From positions 62,001-126,000 of the forward strand of contig JADDOH010011063.1 of assembly GCA_016648135.1 (NCBI GenBank): a DNA stretch of 64,000 bases, given 5' to 3'. Below, one piece after another: positions 1 to 10,357 of the stretch. Position numbers and translations under genes: made by a program. This stretch comes from Agrypnia vestita (Eukaryota; Arthropoda; Insecta; Trichoptera; Phryganeidae). Each line of letters opens with the position of its first letter. Position 1 is the first letter of the stretch. Under the pieces are notes generated by a model. It made no database searches. It saw only the letters and a list, made by a program, of their open reading frames with translations, and was not told the DNA's origin.

Positions 1-65
1 GAAATGATCGCACTACTTAGTCGTATTGAAGAATAAAGCTGGGAAATAAAACTGATGGATATTAT

Positions 66-121
66 CAAACATAACCAGCTTTCCTGAATGAATGTTCATC
101 CAGGAAAGCTGGCTATGTTTG
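66..121. repeat. Short near-perfect hairpin
   Basis: Arms of 21 bases (CAAACATA-CCAGCTTTCCTG type) pair with one mismatch around a 14-base loop. It could be a microRNA-like precursor or the fused ends of a small inverted-repeat element. Confidence 0.5.
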
Positions 122-3100
122 TTAATCCAGATCTTGTAAGTTAAATATTTTAACACAATTGTGTTTTATTTAGACTGGCCACCCTGATCCAGCAGGGGTG
201 GGGGGTCGGCGTATAAGGATGTGCGCGCACGGGCGCGCCCTCTTCGCATACAATAACGAGGTCACGATAGCTAGGATCGGTCTGCAACACGTATTTATAT
301 AATATGAAAGAACAGCGCTTACTACCACCTGTTCTTTCAGTAAAAAAACCGTATTCCCAATTGGGAATACACGACAAAAATGTAAACTTTGAAGTCGCTT
401 ATCGATATTAGTATATTGTTGATTAAACATTTTCGACTCATAATTTATGCAGGTATCTACTATTGTGGACTTTGGGATCCTGTTTGTAAAAATTTTAGGG
501 TAATTGAGCTCTTGGAATATTTTAAGTTATTAAGGCAATTGAAAGCCGGTTTCACTCGCCTAAGGCTTGTCGGGATACGTTAACATTAATAGATTTTGAC
601 TAATTGCGACAGATTTCAATACCAGAATCTCGACTAATTAGGTGAAGTTGCGAGTGTACACAACACTTCTGATAGATTATACTGAAACATTTAAAAATGT
701 GCACGGTGGAGTCTTGTCATTAATTTTTATCTCCTGCAGATTAGGACATTGGTGCGCGGAGCCTGCTATCCATGATGTTTTTCATATACAATATGTTTTC
801 ATTCCTTTGGCTTAATCGTCCACACCTCTCGTATGGTAATTCCCTATTCCCATTACGGAACAGTTTCGAATATGTATTTCCGTACAACACAAAATACTTT
901 GAAAGCGATACACATACGGCGGCAGTGTTTAGATTTATTAATTCTCAGAAACCGACTGTGCGCTTTATTATTTGTTTTGCCGTGTGGAGATTAGAATTCC
1001 ATTTTTAGACCCCGCGCGCCAACAGTCGCTGATTTATCGAACTGCAAACTCAGCACCATCTGACGACCCGACACTGTTTCACTAAAATATTTTGTACAAA
1101 TAGAATAGCACAAGTAGAAAGATAATTAATATAAAAGTGCATTATTGTTTTTTCTAAAAAAACTGCCACTGCATTCGTCCGCGTGGAGAAAATATTATGC
1201 GGTCATAAACTAAATTTAAATTTGCAAATTGAGAATGGTACGACTTTAAGTATTTCCTGTACTATTTATTACATACAACGGAATCGTCGACACTCGCTGA
1301 AACAATACAGAAGCGACTCAAAGCGTTTAAGTTGCCTCTTTAGACGATTATTCAAAATAAGCTGGGTTGATAGACAACGTTCCCTCTAAGGTGTGCGGGT
1401 GTGCGGCCGCACACTTAAAAATATTTGACCAACATTTTATTAATGACTGACCTATTGGGGGTGAAGCATCAAAATCGGGAAAGATTGTTGTGCATTTAAC
1501 TTAAACGTAATTACTTCCAATTAGGTGTAATAATTTGATTTCAAAAAATTGTGCATACACATTTTTTACAAAATTTACTGCTCAGGTGAGTTTATATGTA
1601 GTCCGTACATATAATAGAAAAATTGGAGAGACAGTTTTTCATAGGGTTACTAATAGCTACGGGCAAATCTTCATTTCGGAACGAAGTCTTCAACATGTAC
1701 ACGTTCACCAATTTGAAGGATTCAAAGCGAACGCTTCATTTCTAGTTAGTACGGAATGCTGCTTGTTCGTGTAGTACTACAAAACTCTACTACTACAAAA
1801 TTGTGACGGGGGGATGGGAATTATATCTTTCATTTGTCCACCAAAAAATATTTCTGAAATACCACCAGTCTGAACAAAAAAAGTTTCGAGAAAAAAAAAT
1901 GCAAAATAATAATGAAATTCGTTTAAAAATTCACATACCAACCTATAACTCAACCAATTTGTGAATCTTTTGAACGAGTTATGACTCAAATTATATTTTT
2001 AAAACAATTGAAATATCGTGTCACCCCTAGGTGGACAGGCAACATTGTCTTGGTGAAAAATTCACTCCACGTGTGTCGGTGTCCATTGAAGATGGTGTCC
2101 GCAGGAAGAAGACTCACCTTTCATGTTTGTAATAATGTATAATTTTTATCTCGCCTGGTGCCAATGGTCTTTGAGTCTTTTTTTTCATAGAAGAGATATT
2201 CCGGGGGCGTGTGTGATTTTTTTTTTCGGGAATAGTCGTCAGCCTTTGGCCAGATTCAAAGTTGTTGTTGCCAAACATGTTTTGTGTATTTTGTGTGTAT
2301 CTAGGCATCGTTGTCATTCGCACTGCAGCGGCGAGCAGTCAGTACATACTTTGAAATAAGCTGTACATAACTAGAATTACTTATGCACTTACTTATGTAC
2401 TTACTCAACTACATAGAATGAAATAAAGTACGCAGGTGACACTGCTATTGCTTGTTATTTTACTTAAAAACCTACAAAATTCGAGCTTTTTAATTTGTTT
2501 ATATTAATCATTAAAAGCACCAAGATATATAGACATGAACTAACGTAATTTTCTTGGTGCACAGTCTGGTTTAACGTCTGGTTCCAATACGTCTGACTTT
2601 ATTAAAAAAAAAAGATACAACGAGCTTGATAATTTTGAAACAGTAGGGAAATTTTACATATTACAAATACCGATGAAAATATATGAATCAGATTAATTAT
2701 CTTCTGTGAATCAGTAATTTTTATTATAAAAATCTTTAAAAATACTACTCCATTAAAACGCATTTCGGTCGTGACGTATCAATTCGCGTGTTTGGTGTTG
2801 TGTAAAAATACCACGGGTATTTTTACATCTGGATACCACACAATTGTGACGCACGTATTCGTTTCTAGTGAAAAAAAGTGTTTTGGCGGGAATTTAAAAT
2901 GTTGATTTTCAAAACCATTTTTATACTCTTAGAAGGGGTTTATTTCATATCTGTACAGTTTTATACGCTGTGGTCACAAAACTGTTTAATTTATTGAAAA
3001 AAAAAGTGAATGAAAATTTTCGCAGATGCTTTGAAAGAATTAAAAATCTTTTGCTCTAGAGTATTGAAAATGAAGGAAGAATAAGTGTGTTTAAAAATTT

Positions 3101-5760
3101 CTGTACAGTTGTGTTTTTTCTACACATTTTGTGTAAAAGCAAAAAATCGTCTAAAAAATTATGTTTTTTTTGTCACATTTTGCAATGTTCCATTGAAAAT
3201 TGAACACAATATACGGATTCATACAAACCGGTTTTACGCATGTAGGCGATTGTAACTAAATAATGATATTTTATTTTTTAACTTACTGATATGTCAATAG
3301 GTCGTTAATGACCTTACAGTCCTAGTGTGACATTAAACATAATGTAATTATACCTTACGTTATAAATTGCAATACGTTGCACGCATTATACAACACACGG
3401 TGTGTTGAATTGCCACATCAGAAATAATTCTCCGATTTATTTTGCCGCAACGAAACTCGTTCCCGACTGCAGCGCGGATTGGCCAATTTTTTTGATCGAT
3501 GACCTCCAATCTTCTCCTCGGCCGGGGCCTTGGTCTCCGAGTCCTCGAGGCCGCCGTGGAAAGGGGCGGACAGCGTTCACTCCGTGATCCCGAATGCTTT
3601 CGTCTAAAACGCGCCGTTTTATTACAAACCATGTCTCTGGCTCAGCTACTGGCAGTATGCAGGCAGCGGTTTGAGATTTGTTTTTTATTTTTCCGTGACT
3701 GACTTTTATCAGCACTCACCTACTCTTGAATGGTCGTGTTGTATTTATAAATCCTATTTATAAATAGAGACATAATCTCGCCGTTTGTCACACTTTTAAC
3801 CTTTTAGCGATATGTATGTCAACGATGCTACTATTACCAGGGGGTTATTACTATCACTATCACTTAAAACAAGACATTGACTCAAAATATAAATGAAAAG
3901 ATTGGAACAATCGTCCACAAACGATTTCAAATATATTTTATCAAACTCGTGTTTAATGATTTGTCTGCAAGGTCGAAAAGCGCGTGTAATCACGTTTATG
4001 GCTTGATGTGACACGCTAAAATCGGCGTGTTAACCCTTCCGGAATCGTCAATTGGACAAACGTATATGGAATCGCGGGTCCAAACGCACCCAACGGCAAA
4101 ACGCCTTCTAATTTCTTAATAATTGTTATTATTTTAACGCATTTTTTTAGGAATGTAAAAAAGCAAGTTTATTTTATAAGTTAAATCAACTTTATCCTTT
4201 GGGTTCATTATTTTAGTAACAAATTTTATTCCTACAAAGCGTTTGTAATATTCAAAATTGCAGAAAAAATTACACAAGACCAGCTGAATTATTCTAGATA
4301 CTAAATAATTAATTTTGGTCCAACGAATTAACGCCTTCTTTTGTACTGTTGTAAAATTTAATTATTTCGGTTTTACCACTTTCTCCGTCGTCATGAAAGA
4401 TATCGTTACACTTCGGGTTTTTTTTTGAGACGTATTTCAATTTTTTAATTTCCATGCTCAAATAAACCAGAAATACATATCTTGATCATTGATATCATCA
4501 TGAGATATCCCGACATTTTAACTTAATAGTCATATAAGATACAAGATGGATTAATGTAAACAAAATACAAAAAAACATACGTAATTGTTATCATGGATAT
4601 ATTAGAACCCGACAGTAAACTAAAGTTTCTAGTAAACTTTAAGTGCCGAAGGTTCAACACTACCGCGGCACGCGACGTAATGAAATTAGCCAGAAAATCT
4701 AGATAATTTGGTTCTTATTTTTTGTTGGGTCCAAATTGACCCACGATTCCACTTAAGGGTTCAATCACTTACGCCTTTAAAAAGGCTACTAATGGCCTGC
4801 TATATAAGCTGTATAATTATGCGTACGGTGTAATGTACGCGTATTTCAAATCAATTAATCAACCGAACTTTGTGTATCAAATCTACGTAGGAACTTACAT
4901 TCTGTGTACTTACATTCATACGAGAATGTAAGTACATACCCACAAACTATTCTGGGTAAATTTGAAAATATGTTTTTTTTAATCATTATTCGTGTAGTAT
5001 TAATGTGAAACATTAATCTTTTAACAAATGATTTAATTCAATATTACTCAAGTGAGAGAGTTAACTAATAAAATTAGTGCCTCATCCAATAATAACTGAT
5101 TAATGTTTACGCTTATCTTATTCAACCATCTCATCAACGCCAACAGACTGTAAATCATATTTCAATAATATCGCTGACATAAATTTAACGATGTATCAAA
5201 TTCGCGTGTTCACAAATCATCAAAGAACTTATCAAACCAGCGAATTAATCATAATAATTAATTCGGATAACGCTCGCGCCCGCCGAACGCGCTAATTCAT
5301 ATAGGAGAGACTGCGAATTGGCAACTCCCCAGTAGGTGTCAGGGTAGACCGAAGAAGGCACTGGACCAAAAGACCGAAGGACGACATCTCCCGACTTCTT
5401 CTAGTCCTCGTCCGGTTATGGAACTTTGGCGAACGTTATCTCGCTACCAGCAGCCCCAAATTGGATTGGATGGACCGTGTACTTCCCGAATAATTGCCCC
5501 AGATTCTTCTGCCGGGACTTCCTTCGTCTTCCAGGACCTGTTCAGCTCGCAATTTAGCTTTTGATTTGGAACTTCTCTGGGTTTCTCATGATAGGAGGAT
5601 GACCAAAATATTGTAGTTTCTGTTATTTTTTATATTATTTTTTTTTATTTTTCTTTTCGCTTTCGGATCGTTACATTGTCTTCTGTAGCCCTATCAATCT
5701 AGCTTATTTTTAGGAGTTGCCTTCTCTCGAATGCTTCAAGTTTTAGCATTGTTTGTCCAT
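122..5760. other. No gene recognised
   Basis: AT-rich sequence upstream of or within the SamDC gene. The many short ORFs show no family match and no codon signal. 1340-1380 reads RRLFKISWVDR on the plus strand, like a scrap of the retrotransposon tail at 62180. A GC-rich patch at 3470-3610 holds GATTGGCCAAT and GGGGCGG. Confidence 0.4.
388..480. repeat. Fragment of foldback family A (right arm)
   Basis: The block from 'aactttgaagtcg' through 'gactcataatttatgcagg' to 'tattgtggac' matches the right arms of the elements at 9567-10081 and 24600-25772. Confidence 0.55.
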
Positions 5761-5765
5761 GATTT

Positions 5766-6130
5766 AATCCCGATTATAATAATTTCGTTGTCTGTCCGTC
5801 CGCTCGTCCGTCGTAACTTCGTGTAACTTCCGTAACTTCTTTATAGTATAAAAACTTATTTTTTCTAGTTTTTTCTTTTTTTTTCATGTAAAAGTACCGT
5901 CATTTTGGACGGGTTACAACTAGTCCCAATGATAATAATTTCGTTGTCTGTCTGTCCGTCCGTCCGTCCATCTGTCTGTCCGTCTGTCTGTCCCCTTACA
6001 TTCGTGTAACGTCCGTTACTTTTTTATAGTAGAATTTTTGTCAATTTTTTTTTATAATTATTTTTATAATTTTTCTCGAAAAAAAAAGTTTTTACTACAG
6101 GGTTACAGGTAGTTCCATATAAAGGTACAG
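5766..6130 (-). repeat. Two adjacent copies of a dispersed element (family B)
   Basis: On the minus strand each copy reads 'ctagttgtaacccgtc...' through 'gttacacgaagttacg' to 'gacagacaacgaaattatta'. The end is a degenerate GTCC/GTCT array at 5938-5995. Related copies lie at 15040-15330, 18105-18180, 18910-19175, 26677-26918 and 53136-53308. Confidence 0.6.
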
Positions 6131-7407
6131 GAGACACAGCACATTTAATTCTCATTCGCAAATGTATGTTTAGGTTGTGGCTGCACACTACCTGTGGAAG
6201 GACACATTTCTGGCTTGTCCCAATTAAACAAGTTTTGAATAAAATGTTATAAAGGTAATTTATTTTTTTCCGTTTAATTGAGAAGGACAAGTTCCTGGCT
6301 TCGAGATCTTTGATTAATCGGAAAGATATATCAATAAATATAATTAAATCAATCAATATAATGAAAATAAGACCAGATTTTGTATCATAATAACTATATT
6401 ATACTTAAAAAACCTCGAAGTTTTATAACCAATATTTTTCCTAAAATTAATTTCGTTTATTTCTCATGGGAAAAAGATGTAGAAGTTCTCTCACTAAAGC
6501 ATACTCCTTGAAATGCAAATGCTTTCCAAAAAATATTTTCAAAACATACATATGTACAAGATACCTTACTTATACTAATATACTACTTACATACTATCTT
6601 TGTTTACTAGCTTAGTATTAAGATCTTTTCGTTGATGCGCGAAGATGGATTATTATAAAAATGTCATTTTTTATCATTTAATCGTAAGATGAAGTGTTTT
6701 AATTTATATCTAAGTATGTTATCACGATACCAGTTCTATAAATAAATATTTGGACGGCATACTGTTGTTATTTATCCATTTATTAATTAAATTGGAACAA
6801 AATTGTGATTTTACGGTACTTTCTAACAACTGCTGTATCGGGCCATTATAATCGGGAGAGAAGGAAAAAAGGGGTATCCGAACTACTGTCCCCCAAATCG
6901 CTGGGATAAAAGAGGCGGAGGGGGAAGAAGATGAAATAAGGAACCACGGCTTTGGAACGCAATGAGAAAGAGATCTAGTGGTAAGATGGACTTGGTAAAA
7001 AGAATACTCGAGAAGAATACCTGTAAAAATTTAGCTAGCGTTCTTCTACACCTAATTATTGTTGAATACGTAAAATGTTACAGCAAATATGCTCCTATCT
7101 GGGCTGTATACTCGGATTCAACAAAATAAGAGAAATCACTGCACGCGTAATCGATTTGACTTGCCTTGTAATACCTGATCCATTTTGTCCGCGCGAACTG
7201 GAACCAGTTGCGTAACTATACAGGAGAGCAGTTGAAGCTGATTGCGCAAAGTTAAAAGGAGCGCAGAATTGTATCGCAAAAAAGAAAAACGCCGAAAAAA
7301 AACAGTAACATCAAAGCTACTTTGTCGAAATCATTTTGAAAAATGTGGAATGATCAATATGAGGTCTTGGCCTATTTTTTGATAGTTAAATAGAAATTTG
7401 AAAACTT

Positions 7408-7669
7408 CATATCTAGGGTCGGCAGACTGAAACACATACGCCAAAAGGTCATACTATCAGGAACAAAAAAAAAAAAAAAGTTAAATTTTTACTTTATTTT
7501 CATTGATTTATTGGGTCGTACTAAATTAAAACTAGCATGCATTTATGTACACGTCATTTGACACAATAATAATTAATGTATTAATTTAAATGAAACGTTG
7601 GTATATCAAAAAATTAAGCGTTGTTTTTTTTTTTTACTTATGTGTTTTAGTCTGCCGACCCTAGATATG
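7408..7669. mobile_element. Inverted-repeat element, 262 bp (MITE)
   Basis: The termini CATATCTAGGGTCGGCAGAC and the matching inverse at 7649-7669 are near perfect, and 'tgtgttt' inner pairs extend the arms. There is no coding sequence. GGGTCGGCAGAC resembles hAT-type ends (compare 13724-14439), but I see no 8-bp duplication. Confidence 0.65.
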
Positions 7670-8035
7670 TCATGATGGAAATGACGTTGTGAGCTGAAAA
7701 TAGTCACGTAGATCTAGGAATTTCATCGAAACAAAGTGACCACACCAGTCCGGTTCAATGACAGTCCGCCCGCGAACCTCGCACAAAAATCACAAACGCG
7801 CAGTTTTTAACGATAGATCGTCCAGGCGTAGATTTTATTGTTACATGAGCATTTCTAGATTAGCTGGCAGGGCGTAGTTTCGTTGAGTATGTCGTGCATC
7901 TCTTTCTCTCTTCGCCACTTTTTAAATCATATTTTTGCGACCAGTCTGACCGAAATGGCTGCAAAAATATGACTGGAAGGTACCTTCTGGGAGGACATGG
8001 GTTTGGCCGTTCTGTCGTTAATGTTAGAGCACAGT

Positions 8036-8330
8036 ATAATAAAGCATACAGTATGTTGTCTCGGCAGTGTCCTTGAAATAAATACCTACGGCCGCTTGGT
8101 ACTTAAACTTGGTTAAACACGCACCGGGGCTGCTCGTTGACTGACTCTTTATGGTTTGGGGTGCCATAAATTGACGTAAATGTATGCGTGGGAGCGTCTC
8201 ACACTGCTTGCGTCCGTACGTTCCTGCAGCCCTGCGGCGACCGCGCATACCGAAGTATACCGAGATTTCGAAGGGCGTCGTTTCGGCTGTTCGTATGAAG
8301 ATATAATACTGTATGTTTACTATACTGTGG
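8036..8330. repeat. Dispersed repeat, copy 1
   Basis: Contains 'ttgtctcggcagtgtcctt', 'cctacggccgcttggta' and, further on, 'gatttcgaagggcgtcg'. The same blocks recur at 37780-37900 and 38575-38710, separated there by about 670 bases. Confidence 0.6.
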
Positions 8331-8479
8331 TTGCGCAATATAATAAATTTTATTACCTTACCGATATAATACATTTTATTCTAAAAATCGGTTCTTGACC
8401 GATTAGTTTTATTATCATAGATATACGCTAATAAATAGGTTTTGGAGAGACTTGCTAGCCCTGCTTAGTTGTAAGCACA

Positions 8480-8495
8480 CACACACACACACATG
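8480..8495. repeat. (CA)n microsatellite
   Basis: Short run of ac dinucleotides. Confidence 0.8.
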
Positions 8496-8751
8496 CGATG
8501 CAAAGATAAACTTTGTAACCTGATCAGATTGCGCATTGTCCTTTGAAAACGTTCTATTGTGGCGTTTCTTGCCGTGTTATTTTTAAACAAAACATGACCT
8601 CAGGGTGTATTTACACGTACATGAATGATGTTAAAGAAGTCAACACTAATCAATACTATAAAAATCAAACACGATCTTTGTATTAATGATTAAGAAGGTT
8701 ACACCACCCCGGAAACCTGGAATTAACAAGGAGGTATAGTTTTTCATTTGA

Positions 8752-8895
8752 GAAAGACAATCAAATTAGTATGTGTAAGCCGCGGGTACGAAGCACGTTG
8801 TTTCGGTGTGCTGGTGTTTATACCCGTAAACACCAACACAATGAAATAATGTGTGTCGTACGTACGGCTTACGCATACTAATTCAATTGTCTTTC
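8752..8895. mobile_element. Hairpin element family C, copy 1
   Basis: Nearly the whole 144 bases fold back: GAAAGACAATCAAATTAGTA at the left pairs with the right end at 8876-8895, and the tip is GGTGTTTATACCCGTAAACACC. A second member is at 53400-53569. Confidence 0.8.
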
Positions 8896-9406
8896 TTACC
8901 TACTTTACAAGTTGAATAATTTTCTTTATTTTTTTTACTTAATCGATAATACTACTCTCAGAAAATATCCTTGTTAAGTTACAGAGCGAAATTATAAATA
9001 TTTCTCTAGTTGTAGTGGAGAGTGGATATTCGTCGGGTATGTAGTATGCAGGTATACAAGCACGCGTCGAGAACTTCCCTCTAGTTCCCTAACCTTATTA
9101 TTTTGTTAGGAAGATGGCAGTGCCTATGTACCTACAAATAGTTTCATATGCCTGTTTATACGTGTAATGTAACCGAAACAGAAGAGATTTTAAAAGAAGC
9201 GGCCCTTCCGGCTTCGGCAGTTAGTAGACAGACAGTCCTTATTAAAAAAATTAACAATTCATGGCTTAACAATAACAAGTGCAACACTACATCATTGTTT
9301 TTATATAGTCAAGGCACGACAAATTATCCGGTGAGAACTGGAACTTCTGTCAAGCAAATCTTTTTCTGTGAATTCTTTATTTGTGTATAATGTAGTGTAA
9401 TGTCGG

Positions 9407-9482
9407 CGCCCCTTGTAGCGCAGTGGGTATGACACTGGCTTCCCATACCGAGGGTTCTGGGTTCGATTCCCGGAGAGGACAC
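9407..9482 (+). repeat. tRNA-derived SINE head
   Basis: A box-like TAGCGCAGTGGG and B box GGTTCGATTCC are spaced as in a tRNA, but the acceptor and anticodon stems do not pair properly. A related copy lies inverted at 10624-10703. Treated as a SINE head, not a tRNA gene. Confidence 0.65.
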
Positions 9483-9566
9483 AATTAAATCTATCTGGTT
9501 GTTTTGTAATGTATTTCGCTTCTTTAATAGGGCCTCCTAGCCTGTTGAAGCGTAAACAAATAAATA

Positions 9567-10081
9567 TATACAGGGTTATTTGGAAAACATTAATAACCTC
9601 GCAGGAATATATTCCTGCCTTGATTATGAGTCGAAAATGTTCAAGCTACTACGACCTAATATCAATAGTTTTGGAGATATGCGACATCAAAGTTTGCATT
9701 TTTTTTTCAATGTTTCCGACTTATTTTTTGTATAACGTTGGACTATCATTACAGTAACTCATATCGATTACGAAAAATTCATTCGTTTCAATACAAGTTA
9801 AATAAAATAATAAAAACCCTGAAAAAATTCCAATTGGAATTGGGAGTTTTTTATTTGACTTCTATTAAAGGGAATGAATTATTAATATTCGATATAAGTT
9901 ACTGTAATGATAGTCCAACGTTTCACAAAAAATAAGTCAGAAATATTGAAAAAAAAATGCAAACTTTGATGTCGCATATCTCCATAATTATTGATGATAG
10001 CTTGAAAATTTTAGACTCATAACATAGTCAGGAATCTACCTGCTAAGTTTCTGCTGCTAGCTCTGGTACACCCTGTGTATA
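9567..10081. mobile_element. Foldback element family A, complete copy (515 bp)
   Basis: The ends TATACAGGGT and ACACCCTGTGTATA are inverted. Long arms pair, for example 'ggagatatgcgacatcaaag' on the left with its inverse on the right, as do the 'aacgttggactatcattaca' segments. No coding sequence. It ends 75 bases before the SamDC exon. Partial copies: 388-480, 10715-11000, 14640-14965, 16970-17110, 17850-18015, 24600-25772. Confidence 0.8.
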
Positions 10082-10155
10082 CAGTACTTCCAAAAATTGG
10101 ATAGATGTAGTAATGTGTACTGTCGACTAATCGGCGTCGTTTCCGTTGTCCCCAG

Positions 10156-10357
10156 CGAGAGCAGCATGTTCGTGTCGTCCCGGCGCTGGATCCTGAAGAC
10201 GTGCGGCACCACCACGCCGCTGCTGTGCCTCAGCGGGCTGCTGGCCCTGGCGGCCGAGCTGGCCGGCCACGCGCGCGTGGAGAACGTCTTCTACTCGCGC
10301 AAGAACTTCATGCGGCCCCACCTCCAGCAGCAGCCGCACCGGGAGTTCTACCAGGAG
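10156..10357 (+). CDS. SamDC: SamDC exon with the self-processing site
   Basis: The acceptor is cccag at 10151-10155 and the donor is gtgcgt at 10358. The first base completes a split Ser codon; Glu is 10157-10159 and the pyruvoyl Ser codon is 10160-10162. It encodes the start of the alpha chain, including RRWILKTCGTT and FYSRKNFMRPH. It is very GC-rich compared with its AT-rich surroundings. The in-frame codons just upstream (10097-10155) are intronic. Confidence 0.93.

Noticed and set aside
1535..1600. Strong donor CTCAG|GTGAGT at about 1587 as the missing SamDC exon before the cleavage site
   Set aside because: In the required phase it reads QNLLLS, not the conserved (A)YxLS; no beta-chain sequence precedes it.
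8024..8374. 116-codon minus-strand ORF
   Set aside because: Lies in a dispersed repeat that also occurs near 37.8-38.7 kb; no domain.
9407..9482. Functional tRNA gene
   Set aside because: A and B boxes are good but acceptor and anticodon stems fail; a related copy with a SINE tail exists at 10548.
10097..10155. Codons upstream of the SamDC exon in the same open frame (MDRCSNVYCRLIGVV...)
   Set aside because: That stretch is intronic: a clean acceptor lies at 10155 and the family motif starts there; the upstream frame also continues in a different frame from the alpha chain's true codons before the cleavage site.
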